Assembly: GCF_003047265.1 (NCBI RefSeq)
Contig: NZ_PZYY01000013.1
Span: 1 to 64,000, forward strand
DNA: 64,000 nt
Source of the DNA: Nocardioides terrigena
GTDB taxonomy: Bacteria; Actinomycetota; Actinomycetes; Propionibacteriales; Nocardioidaceae
Direction of reading: 5' to 3'
The translations under genes and the position numbers were made by a program. Numbering within the stretch: position 1 is the stretch's first letter; each line of letters starts with the position of its first letter. Shown here one piece after another: positions 17,318 to 25,398 of the stretch. Below the pieces are notes generated by a model, which was not told the origin of the DNA, made no database searches, and saw only the letters and a program-made list of their open reading frames with translations.

Positions 17318-18242
17318 GGATGACCTCGAGCGCGTGGGCCAGGTCGTCGGGGTAGGTCGACTCGTACTCGACGTACTCGCCGGTGTCCGGGTGCTCGAAG
17401 CCCAGCTTGACGGCGTGCAGCCACTGCCGCTCCAGGCCGACCCGCTGGCCGAGGGACGGGTCGGCGCCGTAGGTGATGTCGCCGACGCAGGGGTGCTTGA
17501 GGGCGGCCATGTGCACGCGGATCTGGTGGGTGCGGCCCGTCTCCAGGTGCACCTCGAGCAGCGAGGCGAAGCGGTGCGCCTCGAGCGTCTCGTAGTGGGT
17601 GACCGAGTGCCGGCCGTCGGCCATCACCGCGAACTTGTAGTCGTGCCGGGGGTGGCGGCCGATCGGCGCGTCGATGGTGCCCTGCAGCGGGTCCGGGTGC
17701 CCCTGCACGAGGGCGTGGTAGGTCTTGTCGACCGTGCGGTGGCGGAAGGCGTTCTTGAGGACCGAGTACGCGCGCTCGGACTTGGTGATCACCATGACGC
17801 CCGACGTGCCGACGTCCAGCCGCTGCACGATGCCCTGGCGCTCGCTGGCGCCACTCGTGGAGATCCGGAAGCCCGCACCCACGAGGTGACCGACGACGGT
17901 CGGGCCCGACCAACCGGGCGAGGGGTGCACGGCCACGCCGACGGGCTTGTCGATCACCACGATGGAGTCGTCGTCGTGGATGATCTTGATGCCCTCGACC
18001 AGCTCGGGGACCACGACGAGCGGGTCCACCTCGGCGGGGATCGAGACCTCGAGCATGGAGCCTGCGTGCAAGCGGTCGCTCTTGCCGACGTCGCCACCGT
18101 CGACCTGCACCAGGCCGGCCGCGATCAGGTCCGCCGCGCGCGTGCGGGAGAAGCCGAACATCCGCGCCATCGCGGCGTCGACGCGCTCACCGGCGAGGCC
18201 GTCGGGGACCAGCACGGTCCGCTGGTCGACGAAGCCGCTCAC
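17304..18242 (-). CDS. rluD: 23S rRNA pseudouridine synthase, RluD family
   Basis: RNA-modifying enzyme of 312 residues. An N-terminal S4 RNA-binding domain (GERVDAAMARMFGFSRTRAADLI) precedes the synthase core with the catalytic Asp143 in QRLDVGTSG and the conserved RTHQIRVHMA near the C-terminus. GTG start overlapping the lspA stop by 4 bases (GTGA), which fixes the start. The lspA-rluD pair is conserved in actinobacteria; the link is positional rather than functional. Confidence 0.92.
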   Translation of the reverse strand: MSGFVDQRTVLVPDGLAGERVDAAMARMFGFSRTRAADLIAAGLVQVDGGDVGKSDRLHAGSMLEVSIPAEVDPLVVVPELVEGIKIIHDDDSIVVIDKPVGVAVHPSPGWSGPTVVGHLVGAGFRISTSGASERQGIVQRLDVGTSGVMVITKSERAYSVLKNAFRHRTVDKTYHALVQGHPDPLQGTIDAPIGRHPRHDYKFAVMADGRHSVTHYETLEAHRFASLLEVHLETGRTHQIRVHMAALKHPCVGDITYGADPSLGQRVGLERQWLHAVKLGFEHPDTGEYVEYESTYPDDLAHALEVIRDAH

Positions 18243-18805
18243 GACTCGTCCTTCTCGATGCGCGCACCGGAGAGCATCACGCCGCGGAACGACTGGAGGA
18301 TGATGACCGCCGCCGCCGCGTTGATGCAGATGTCGGCGACGTTGAACACCGGCCAGTTGGGCAGCATCAGGAAGTCGACGACGTGACCGCGCATGAAGCC
18401 GGGCTCGCGGAAGATCCGGTCCGTGAGGTTGCCGGCGACACCTCCGAGGAGCAGACCGAGACCGACCGCCCACAGCGGGCTGCCGAGCCGCCGACTGAGC
18501 CACAGCACCACCAGCACGGCGATCACCGCCAGGCAGCTGAAGACGATCGTGAACTCGGTGCCCGTGCTGAAGGCTGCCCCCGGGTTGAAGACCAGGTGCA
18601 GCACCAGCCAGTCACCGAGGACCGCGATGTCGCCGTCGTCGAGGTTGACCAGCGCCCACTGCTTGGTGGACAGGTCCAGGGCGTACGCCGCGAGCGCCAC
18701 GAGGGCGAAGAGCCCCCAGGTCCTGCGGGGTCGCGCGGACGCCTCGTGGGTGTCCTGGTCGCTGGAGCTCAGCGACGCTCCTCGCGCTGCTTGCATGTCA
18801 TGCAC
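18239..18805 (-). CDS. lspA: Lipoprotein signal peptidase (signal peptidase II)
   Basis: Membrane aspartyl protease that removes signal peptides from prolipoproteins; up to 188 residues with four hydrophobic segments. The two catalytic aspartates are Asp129 in GVAGNLTDR and Asp158 in FNVADICIN. The N-terminal 28 residues are polar and overlap the end of the DksA-type gene by 37 bases; the true start may be internal (an ATG three codons in, or a later codon after CGAGGAGCG). It overlaps rluD by 4 bases. Confidence 0.93.
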   Translation of the reverse strand: MHDMQAARGASLSSSDQDTHEASARPRRTWGLFALVALAAYALDLSTKQWALVNLDDGDIAVLGDWLVLHLVFNPGAAFSTGTEFTIVFSCLAVIAVLVVLWLSRRLGSPLWAVGLGLLLGGVAGNLTDRIFREPGFMRGHVVDFLMLPNWPVFNVADICINAAAAVIILQSFRGVMLSGARIEKDES

Positions 18806-19848
18806 AGTGTGGCACGGGGGAAAGCCATGAGACGCATCTTGCCGATCGGCTCCCCGCAGGACTCACAGATGCCGTAGCTGCCGTCGTGGATGTGCCCCAG
18901 GGCCCGGTCGATCTGGGCCAGCATCTCGCGCTCGTTGTTGAGCACGGTGAGCTCGTGGTCGCGCTCGAAGCTCGTCGCGCCCATGTCGGCCTGGTCGTGA
19001 CCTGCCCCGTCACCGGCGTCGCGCATCAGCCCGGCGAGGTCGTGCTCGGCCTCGTCGAGGACGTGCACCAGCTTGTCGCGCTGAGTGTGGAGCTCGTCGA
19101 GGACCTCGTCGAGCTCGGCCTTGGTCCACGCGCCCTCGCCCTCCTTGACGACGAGCGAGGACATGGGCGCCTTCTTGGCGGATGCCTGGGTGGCGGTCTT
19201 CTTCACGGCGGCCTTCTTCGTTGCAGTCCTGGTGGCGGTCTTCTTCGCCGGCGCCGCGGCCGCAGGGGCCGTCTTCGTCGCCGTCGTCCTGGTGGTGGTC
19301 GACTTCGTGGCGGCGGCCTTCGTGGCCGTCTTCTTCGCCGGAGCCGACGCGGCCGGGGCCTTCTTGGCGGGAGCCTTGGTGGCCGGGGCCTTCTTGGCGG
19401 GAGCCTTCTTGGCGGGAGCCTTCTTGGCTGCGGCCTTCTTCGTCGCGGCCTTCGTCGCAGCGGCCGGGGTCTTCTTCGTCGCTGCCGCCTTCGTGGCGGG
19501 TGCCTTCTTCGCCGCCGCCTTCGTGGCGGGTGCCTTCTTCGCCGCCGCCTTCGTGGCCGGTGCCTTCTTCCCCGCCGCCTTCGTGGCCGGTGCCTTCTTC
19601 GCCGCCGCCTTGGTCGCGGGGGCCTTCTTCGCTGCCGCCTTCGTGGCGGGAGCCTTCGTCGCCGGGGCCTTGGCGGCCTTGGCCGGAGCCTTCTTGGCGG
19701 TCTTCGTGGCGGTCTTCTTGGCGGCGGCCTTGGCTGCCGCCGGCTCGACGTCGGCCGGGGCGGTCTTGCCGCTCGACCGGCGCCCGATCACCTTCTTGGC
19801 CGCAGCCGCAGCAGTGCCGGCGAGGGACTTGCGGGTGCTGCTGGCCAT
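18769..19848 (-). CDS. TraR/DksA-type zinc-finger protein with histone H1-like Lys/Ala/Pro tail
   Basis: Protein of 359 residues. About residues 20-235 are a low-complexity basic stretch built from Lys, Ala, Thr and Pro, including six near-identical decapeptides (KKAPATKAAA type), as in histone H1-like and HU-tail proteins. From about 245 there is a DksA-like coiled-coil region and a zinc finger with Cys328, Cys331, Cys349 and Cys352 (ICESCGEPIG, LCMTC). The family binds RNA polymerase; the tail should bind DNA. The ATG at 19848 has AGGAGG 8 bases upstream. It overlaps lspA by 37 bases. Confidence 0.87.
   Translation of the reverse strand: MASSTRKSLAGTAAAAAKKVIGRRSSGKTAPADVEPAAAKAAAKKTATKTAKKAPAKAAKAPATKAPATKAAAKKAPATKAAAKKAPATKAAGKKAPATKAAAKKAPATKAAAKKAPATKAAATKKTPAAATKAATKKAAAKKAPAKKAPAKKAPATKAPAKKAPAASAPAKKTATKAAATKSTTTRTTATKTAPAAAAPAKKTATRTATKKAAVKKTATQASAKKAPMSSLVVKEGEGAWTKAELDEVLDELHTQRDKLVHVLDEAEHDLAGLMRDAGDGAGHDQADMGATSFERDHELTVLNNEREMLAQIDRALGHIHDGSYGICESCGEPIGKMRLMAFPRATLCMTCKQREERR
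19471..19650 (-). repeat. Six tandem 30-base coding repeats
   Basis: Exact 30-base periodicity runs from 19471 to 19650, each unit encoding a Lys/Ala/Pro/Thr decapeptide of the H1-like tail of the DksA-type protein. Units differ by one to a few bases. The period is a multiple of three, so copy-number change keeps the frame. Less regular versions continue on both sides. It is coding repeat, not a CRISPR array. Confidence 0.9.
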
Positions 19849-19949
19849 GAGCGGGCCTCCTGGGGGCCAAGGGTGTGTGCTGCCACACGGTGGCAGGGAG
19901 GGTAGCCCCTGCCCGGGGCCCCATCCAAGCGGCTCGCCCACAGGGGTGT

Positions 19950-19986
19950 GAGAACGGCCGGTCCCACGGAGGAACCGGCCGTTCTC
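19950..19986 (-). terminator. Terminator hairpin downstream of divIVA
   Basis: GAGAACGGCCGGT and ACCGGCCGTTCTC form a perfect 13-bp stem with an 11-base loop. It begins 36 bases after the divIVA stop on the minus strand and lies upstream of the DksA-type gene. No U-run follows, common for actinobacterial terminators. This is the strongest simple hairpin in the window. Confidence 0.75.
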
Positions 19987-20021
19987 GAGGTCGTACGACG
20001 GGCCGTGCGCGGCCCGGTGGA

Positions 20022-20786
20022 TCAGTTGTTGTTCTCGTCCTCGCCCAGGATCGAGCGCAGCCGCTTGGGCGCCGGAGCACCGTCGGCCGGCATGTCGGCG
20101 ACGGAGCCGGAACCCTGCAGGGCCTCGAGCTGCTGGGTGAAGTAGCTCTTGAGGCGGGAGCGGTACTCGCGCTCGAACGAGCGGAGGGTCTCCACCTCGC
20201 TGCTGAGCTTGTCGCGCTCCTTCTCCAGGTCACCGAACATCTGCTGGCGACGCTCGGCGGTCTCGGAGTCGAGCATCTGCGAGCGCTGGCGGGCGTCGGC
20301 CTCGAGGCGGTCGGCCTTGGTCTTGGACTCCGCCTCCAGGCGCTCGGCCTTGGTGCGCGCGGCACCGACGATCTTGTCGGCCTCGTTCTTGGCCTCGTCG
20401 ACGAGCTCGTCGGCGTTGCGGGTCGCGAGCTCGAGCAGGCGGGCGGCCGCGTTGGACGCCTGCGGGACGGTCTCGACGCGGATGGTCTCCATACCGGGCG
20501 CGGCAGCCGCAGCGGCCGGAGCGGCGACGGGGGCCGGGGTCGGCGTCGGGGCGGGCTTCTCCTCGACCTTGGCCGGCTCGGGCTCAGGCGTGCGGGCCGG
20601 GGCCGGCGTGCTGCCGGTCTGGGCCGCGGAGAGCTTCGACCGCAGGTCGTCGTTCTCCTTGGTGAGCCTGGCGAGCTCCGCCTCCACCTCGTCGAGGAAC
20701 TGGTCGACCTCGCCCATGTCGTACCCCTCGCGGAGGCGCACGGGCGTAAAGCGCTTGTTGCTCACGTCCTCAGGCGTCAGCGGCAT
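20022..20786 (-). CDS. divIVA: Cell division/polar growth protein DivIVA (Wag31-like)
   Basis: Coiled-coil scaffold of 254 residues that marks the cell poles and directs tip growth in actinobacteria. The N-terminal DivIVA motif (MPLTPEDVSNKRFTPVRLRE and EVDQFLDEVEAEL) is followed by a first coiled coil, a Pro/Ala linker (about 80-125) and a long second coiled coil rich in Ala, Glu and Lys. The ATG at 20786 starts the conserved motif; an upstream in-frame ATG would add 17 atypical residues. A promoter with a hairpin lies at 20836-20859, a terminator at 19950-19986. Confidence 0.94.
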   Translation of the reverse strand: MPLTPEDVSNKRFTPVRLREGYDMGEVDQFLDEVEAELARLTKENDDLRSKLSAAQTGSTPAPARTPEPEPAKVEEKPAPTPTPAPVAAPAAAAAAPGMETIRVETVPQASNAAARLLELATRNADELVDEAKNEADKIVGAARTKAERLEAESKTKADRLEADARQRSQMLDSETAERRQQMFGDLEKERDKLSSEVETLRSFEREYRSRLKSYFTQQLEALQGSGSVADMPADGAPAPKRLRSILGEDENNN

Positions 20787-20835
20787 GACGTCACCCAAAC
20801 TTTCACGTTGATGGCAAACCGGGCTGTTCCCGGAC

Positions 20836-20859
20836 ACACTAGCGCCACGATGTGGCGCT
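20836..20859 (-). promoter_or_regulatory. divIVA promoter with adjoining perfect stem-loop
   Basis: TAGTGT (minus strand, 20841 to 20836) is a good -10 for divIVA. Immediately upstream AGCGCCAC-GAT-GTGGCGCT forms an 8-bp perfect dyad (20841-20859) that would occupy the -10/-35 spacer. The dyad may be an operator, or an attenuating hairpin for read-through from yggT, whose stop is 28 bases away. Confidence 0.5.
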
Positions 20860-20886
20860 CCGTCAGTGACCCGTGTGGCTGCTGGT

Positions 20887-21177
20887 TCAGAGCAGCGCCG
20901 AACGGATCACGACGAGGAGAAGGTAGGCGCCGAGCATCACCAGGAGGAAGCTCAGGTCGAGCATGATCGACCCGAGCCGCAGCGGCGGGATGACCTTGCG
21001 GAGCGCCTTGATGGGCGGATCGGTGATGGTGTAGACCACCTCGAGCACGACCAGCAGGATGCCCGAGGGCGACCAGCGGCGCGCGAACACCTGGACCCAG
21101 TCCACGACGAAGCGGACCCACAACAGGGCGATGAAGACCCAGACGAGTCCGTAGAGGATCCCGCCGACAAGATTCAC
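20887..21177 (-). CDS. YggT family membrane protein
   Basis: Small membrane protein of 96 residues, the standard YggT length, with two hydrophobic segments (about 4-26 and 70-93) around a loop containing the family signature YTITDPPIKALRKVIPPLRLG. It is linked to osmotic tolerance and chloroplast/cell division in other lineages. It lies 8 bases after sepF, the usual actinobacterial order ftsZ-pgeF-yggS-sepF-yggT-divIVA. Confidence 0.92.
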   Translation of the reverse strand: MNLVGGILYGLVWVFIALLWVRFVVDWVQVFARRWSPSGILLVVLEVVYTITDPPIKALRKVIPPLRLGSIMLDLSFLLVMLGAYLLLVVIRSALL

Positions 21178-21185
21178 GAAGTCGC

Positions 21186-21671
21186 TCAGCTCTGGTTGAA
21201 GAACCCGTTCTCCGCGATCCGCTCCTTGTCCTCGGTGGACACCGAGACGTTGGGCGGGGAGAGCAGGAAGACCTTGTTGGTCACGCGCTCGATGCTGCCA
21301 CGCGTGGCAAAAATCAGGCCCGCGGCGAAGTCGACGAGGCGCTTGGCGTCGTTGTCGTCCATCTCGGAGAGGTTCATGATCACGGGCGTGCCGTCGCGGT
21401 AGTTCTCACCGACGAGGCGGGCCTCGTTGTAGTTGCGGGGGTGAAGCGTGGTGATGCGGCTCAACTCGGCGACCACTCCAGGAGAGACCGAGGCCGGACG
21501 ACGGCGCTCGGAGATGTCGGACACGGGGGCGGGACGACGGTCCCGGGACTCGCGAGCGGGCTGCTCGTCGACCACGTCGTGCTTGGTGGTCTCGTCGTCG
21601 AATTCGTCGTACTGGCCGGTGTCCTCGAGCAGGCCGAGGTACTCGCCGATCTTGCGCATCGCGCCGCTCAT
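21186..21671 (-). CDS. sepF: Cell division protein SepF
   Basis: FtsZ membrane anchor, 161 residues. An N-terminal amphipathic helix (MRKIGEYLGLLED) that binds membrane, an acidic variable linker, then the compact SepF domain (LHPRNYNEARLVGENYRDGTP... to ...VFLLSPPNVSV) that polymerises and binds the FtsZ tail. The ATG at 21671 has GGAGG 9 bases upstream; a second ATG four codons later is possible. Since no ftsA is present, SepF is probably the main FtsZ anchor. Confidence 0.94.
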   Translation of the reverse strand: MSGAMRKIGEYLGLLEDTGQYDEFDDETTKHDVVDEQPARESRDRRPAPVSDISERRRPASVSPGVVAELSRITTLHPRNYNEARLVGENYRDGTPVIMNLSEMDDNDAKRLVDFAAGLIFATRGSIERVTNKVFLLSPPNVSVSTEDKERIAENGFFNQS

Positions 21672-21732
21672 GAGACAGATCCTCCGGTAGACCGGGCGCC
21701 CGGGTCCGGGCGCCACTTGACTGATGTGGACA

Positions 21733-22425
21733 TTACTTGACCGCAGGCCTCTCACCGAGGACCGCGGACCCGACACGCACGTGTGTCGCACCACGCGCGA
21801 TCGCCTGCTCGAGGTCTCCGCTCATCCCGGCCGACAACGCGGTCGCCCCCGGATGGACCTCGAGGAAGCCGGCACGGATGTCGGCCAGCCTCGCGAAGGC
21901 CTCCGCCGGGTCCTCGCCCAGCGGCGCCACGGCCATCAGGCCGCGCAGCCGCAGGTGCTCGGCCGCCTCGACGGCGGCGCCCAGGTCGACCAGGGTCGCG
22001 GGGTCGGCGCCGGCCCGGTGGTCCGACCCCGGCGGGTCGAGGCTGACCTGCAGGAGCACGTCGACCGTGCGCTCCCCCGCCCCGCGCTCGAGCGCACCGA
22101 CCAGCTTGGGCCGGTCGACGGACTCGACGACGTCGGCGTACGACGCGACCGCGGCGGCCTTGTTGCTCTGCAACGCTCCGATGAAGTGCCACCGCAGGCC
22201 GAGGTCGGCGCACTCCGCCGCCTTGTCGGACGCCTCCTGGTGGCGGTTCTCCCCCACGTCGGTGACGCCGAGGTCAGCCAGCATCCGGACGTCGGAGGCC
22301 GGGAAGAACTTGGTGACCACGACGAGCGACACGTCGTCGGACGAGCGGCCGGCGGCGTCGCAGGCGTCGGCGATGCGGCGGCGTACGACGGCGAGGTTGG
22401 CCGCGAGGTCGTCGGCGCGCGTCAC
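21733..22425 (-). CDS. yggS: YggS/PLPBP family pyridoxal-phosphate homeostasis protein
   Basis: PLP-binding alanine-racemase-fold protein of 230 residues without known enzymatic activity, involved in vitamin B6 and amino acid balance. The PLP lysine is in LVVVTKFFPAS. GENRHQE, WHFIGALQSNK and LSAGMSGDLEQAI are family marks. GTG start overlapping the pgeF stop by 4 bases fixes the start. Conserved position in the ftsZ-sepF cluster. Confidence 0.92.
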   Translation of the reverse strand: MTRADDLAANLAVVRRRIADACDAAGRSSDDVSLVVVTKFFPASDVRMLADLGVTDVGENRHQEASDKAAECADLGLRWHFIGALQSNKAAAVASYADVVESVDRPKLVGALERGAGERTVDVLLQVSLDPPGSDHRAGADPATLVDLGAAVEAAEHLRLRGLMAVAPLGEDPAEAFARLADIRAGFLEVHPGATALSAGMSGDLEQAIARGATHVRVGSAVLGERPAVK

Positions 22426-23111
22426 GAGACCCACACCAGCCCGGCGAACCGTCCGGCGGCGGCCCCGTCGCGACGGTAGGAGTGCAGGCCGCGCTCCTCG
22501 AGGGTGCAGCCGGCGACGTCGACGACCTCGACGCCCTCGCGGGTCAGCTGGGCACGCACGCCCGCACCGATGTCGAGGGCGGGGGTGCCCCACGAGGTCT
22601 CGGCCCAGGCCTCGGGGACCGCGGCGCTGACGTCGGCGCGCATCTGCTCGGGCACCTCGTAGCAGGACCCGCACACGTGCGGTCCCACCCAAGCGACGAT
22701 GTCGGAGGCGCCCTGGGCGCGCATCACCTCGACCGTGCGGGTGGCGATGTCGAGCACGAGCCCGGGCCGTCCCGAGTGGACGGCACCGATGACGCCGGCC
22801 TCGGCGTCGGCGAGCACCAGCGGCACACAGTCGGCCACCCGGACCATGAGGCCGAGGCCCCGCGTCGTGGTGACCAGGGCGTCGCCGTCGGGCGCCTGCC
22901 CGAGCGGCATCGGGCCGTCGACCACCAGCACCTCGTCGCCGTGCACCTGCGACAGCCGGGCGAGGGGCACACCGACGGCGTCCTCGACACGCGCCAGCAG
23001 CTCGGGGAAGTCCTCGCGGAGGCCCTGGAGGTCGAGGGAGGAATCAGTGAAGGCGACGTCCACCCGGAGCCGGGAGACGTCGCCCTCACGAGAGTCGCGG
23101 AATGCGAACAC
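22422..23111 (-). CDS. pgeF: Peptidoglycan editing factor PgeF (YfiH/DUF152 laccase-like family)
   Basis: Zn-dependent protein of 229 residues; the E. coli homologue YfiH/PgeF hydrolyses L-Ser misincorporated in muropeptides. Metal ligands: His in SQVHGDEV, Cys in RVADCVPL and His in GAVHSGRPG. The last motif departs from the common HAGWRG form. GTG start three bases after the ftsZ stop; overlaps yggS by 4 bases. Confidence 0.9.
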   Translation of the reverse strand: MFAFRDSREGDVSRLRVDVAFTDSSLDLQGLREDFPELLARVEDAVGVPLARLSQVHGDEVLVVDGPMPLGQAPDGDALVTTTRGLGLMVRVADCVPLVLADAEAGVIGAVHSGRPGLVLDIATRTVEVMRAQGASDIVAWVGPHVCGSCYEVPEQMRADVSAAVPEAWAETSWGTPALDIGAGVRAQLTREGVEVVDVAGCTLEERGLHSYRRDGAAAGRFAGLVWVS

Positions 23112-23114
23112 GTG

Positions 23115-24362
23115 CTACTTCAGGAAGTCCGGGACGTCGAGGTCGTCGTCGTCGAACTGGACGGGACGGCTCGGGCGGGACGGCTCCTGGCGGGCCGGCG
23201 CGGCCTGCTGGGCGGGCTGCCCCGACTGCTGGGCCGGTCGCGGGGCGGACTGCTGGGCCGGCTGGGCGGCCGGGCGGGAGGGCTCGAAGCCCTGGCTGGC
23301 CGTCGACGTGGCGGGCCGCTGGGTGGCGACCTGCTGCGCGGCCGCCCGGGTCTCGGCCTGCGACTGCACCGGGGTGTTGGGACGCAGGACGTTGCCCTCG
23401 GCGCGACGCTTGGGCATTCCGCCGTCGAAGCCGGCCGCGATCACGGTCACCCGCACCTCGTCGCCCAGCGCGTCGTCGATGGTCGCACCGAAGATGATGT
23501 TGGCCTCGGCGTGCGCGGACTGCGACACCAGGGCCGCGGCCTCGTTGATCTCGAAGAGGCCGAGGTCCGAGCCACCGGCGATGGAGAGCAGCACGCCGTG
23601 GGCACCCTCGATGCTCGCCTCGAGCAGCGGGGAGGAGACGGCCATCTCCGCGGCCTGGACCGCGCGGTCGTCGCCGCGGGCCGAGCCGATGCCCATGAGG
23701 GCCGAGCCGGCGTTGGCCATGACGGACTTGACGTCGGCGAAGTCGAGGTTGATCAGGCCGGGGGTCGTGATCAGGTCGGTGATGCCCGAGACACCCTGGA
23801 GCAGCACCTGGTCGGCCTGCTTGAAGGCGTCGAGGATCGACACGTTGCGGTCGGTGATCGACAGCAGCCGGTCGTTGGGGATCACGATGAGGGTGTCGAC
23901 CTCCTCGCGGAGCTGGCTGATGCCCTCCTCCGCGGAGTTGGCGCGACGACGACCCTCGAAGGCGAAGGGGCGGGTGACGACACCGATGGTCAGGGCGCCG
24001 AGCGACCGGGCGATGCGGGCCACCACGGGCGCGCCTCCGGTGCCGGTGCCGCCGCCCTCGCCGGCCGTCACGAACACCATGTCGGCGCCCTTGATGACCT
24101 CTTCGATCTCGTCGGCGTGGTCCTCGGCGGCCTTGGCGCCCACGTCGGGGTTGGCGCCGGCACCGAGGCCGCGGGTGAGCTCGCGGCCGATGTCGAGCTT
24201 GACGTCGGCGTCACTCATCAGGAGGGCCTGGGCATCGGTGTTGATCGCGATGAACTCGACACCCTTGAGGCCGACCTCGATCATGCGGTTGACGGCGTTG
24301 ACGCCGCCTCCACCGATACCCACGACCTTGATGATCGCCAGGTAGTTCTGTGCTGCTGCCAC
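23115..24362 (-). CDS. ftsZ: Cell division GTPase FtsZ
   Basis: Tubulin homologue forming the Z ring; 415 residues. The tubulin signature is GEGGGTGTGGAPVVAR; VGIGGGGVNAVNRM at the N-terminus and NLDFADVKSVM (T7 loop) complete the nucleotide site. After about residue 320 comes a Gln/Pro/Ala-rich linker and the C-terminal peptide DDDLDVPDFLK that binds SepF and FtsW. GTG start with GAGAGAGG about 11 bases upstream. A 271-base gap with an AT-rich promoter separates it from ftsQ. Confidence 0.97.
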   Translation of the reverse strand: MAAAQNYLAIIKVVGIGGGGVNAVNRMIEVGLKGVEFIAINTDAQALLMSDADVKLDIGRELTRGLGAGANPDVGAKAAEDHADEIEEVIKGADMVFVTAGEGGGTGTGGAPVVARIARSLGALTIGVVTRPFAFEGRRRANSAEEGISQLREEVDTLIVIPNDRLLSITDRNVSILDAFKQADQVLLQGVSGITDLITTPGLINLDFADVKSVMANAGSALMGIGSARGDDRAVQAAEMAVSSPLLEASIEGAHGVLLSIAGGSDLGLFEINEAAALVSQSAHAEANIIFGATIDDALGDEVRVTVIAAGFDGGMPKRRAEGNVLRPNTPVQSQAETRAAAQQVATQRPATSTASQGFEPSRPAAQPAQQSAPRPAQQSGQPAQQAAPARQEPSRPSRPVQFDDDDLDVPDFLK

Positions 24363-24478
24363 GGCTGCAGGCCTCTCTCGGGTGTGGTTCCGGCGGGGTG
24401 CCGGAGCGGGTCTGGGTTGTCGGGCTGGGTGTATCGGGGAAGGTGCGTGGCTGGCATCCCCTGCCCTCGGGATCCGGA

Positions 24479-24515
24479 ACTCTAACCGTGAACCTGAGGG
24501 TTATAGTTATGTCAA
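24479..24515 (-). promoter_or_regulatory. AT-rich ftsZ promoter region
   Basis: The 271-base gap between ftsQ and ftsZ contains the most AT-rich stretch of the cell division cluster. On the minus strand it reads TTGACA (24515-24510), TATAAC (24505-24500) and TAGAGT (24484-24479). These elements are not spaced as one simple promoter, so two overlapping start sites are likely. It allows ftsZ to be expressed separately from the upstream mur/fts genes. The rest of the gap (24516-24633) shows no gene. Confidence 0.6.
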
Positions 24516-24633
24516 CCTCGCGTTGCAGAAGAACATAGGCACGCGACGACGACCGTTCTCGCCGACACGCCCACGACCCCGGAAGTTTCGGCGGACTTTT
24601 GTGTGGGTCGCGCCGTGTCGTCCTGCTGGAAGC

Positions 24634-25398
24634 TCAGCTGGGTCGGGTGATCGGGCTCTCCGGCACGCTCACGTCGTAGACCTGCGCGCGCTGCGCGGCG
24701 AGCAGCTCGGGCAGCACCCGCGCCTTGAGCTCGGACTGTTCCGCGCTCCCCCACAGCACCTGGCGGCCGTCGCGGAGCACCAGGGTGATCTGGTCGATGG
24801 TCTGCACTTCGACGTGGTCCACCCGGGCGGCGAGGTCGCTGGGGAGCACCGCGACGACGCCCGCGGCCTCGGCCAGGGCGTCGGAGCCGGTGGAGGTGGT
24901 GGGCCGCACCCGCGGCATGCCCTTGGGCGCGGTCCGGTAGTCACGGAAGACCACGCCCTCGGCGTCGAGCCCGCGCAGCCGGCCGCCGAGCTCGACGACG
25001 GCGATGGCGGTGCGCTCGGTGACGTCGATCCGGATGCCGTCGGGCCAGGAGCGGGTCACGTCGACGTCCTCGATCTCGGCCAGTGCCGCCACCCGGCGGG
25101 AGATGGCCTCGAGGTCGACCAGCGCGAGCTGCTCCCCCATCGGGACCTCGGCGACCGCGAGGACGCGGTCCGGGCCGAGCAGGCGGTTGCCGTCGACGTC
25201 GACCTTGCCGATGGCGAGCACCGCTGAGAAGAACACCAGCCAGACCGACGTGGCGACGAGCGCCACCACCGCGAGCACGGCGACGACGACCCGCCAGTGC
25301 ATCCAGCGTCGTGCCCACTGCCGGCGCGCGAAGCGCTGCCGGACCCGCTGCTCGCGGCGCTCCTCCTCCGAGGGACGGGTGCGGGTCGCGCTAGCCAC
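24634..25398 (-). CDS. ftsQ: Cell division protein FtsQ
   Basis: Divisome membrane protein of 254 residues. A basic cytoplasmic tail (about 1-38), one transmembrane helix (about 41-62), then a POTRA domain (VDVDGNRLLGPDRVLAVAEV) and an FtsQ domain with SWPDGIRIDVTERTAIAVV. It bridges early and late divisome proteins. The GTG start overlaps the murC stop by 8 bases; upstream in-frame codons belong to murC sequence in another frame. Confidence 0.92.
   Translation of the reverse strand: MASATRTRPSEEERREQRVRQRFARRQWARRWMHWRVVVAVLAVVALVATSVWLVFFSAVLAIGKVDVDGNRLLGPDRVLAVAEVPMGEQLALVDLEAISRRVAALAEIEDVDVTRSWPDGIRIDVTERTAIAVVELGGRLRGLDAEGVVFRDYRTAPKGMPRVRPTTSTGSDALAEAAGVVAVLPSDLAARVDHVEVQTIDQITLVLRDGRQVLWGSAEQSELKARVLPELLAAQRAQVYDVSVPESPITRPS

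Noticed and set aside
19471..19650. CRISPR or satellite DNA with 30-base period
   Set aside because: Period keeps the reading frame and there are no unique spacers; it encodes the decapeptide tail.
19085..19951. Plus-strand frame rich in Ala, Phe and Val that looks like a membrane protein
   Set aside because: It is the antisense of the Lys/Ala repeat tail of the DksA-type gene; hydrophobicity is an artefact of complementing Lys codons.
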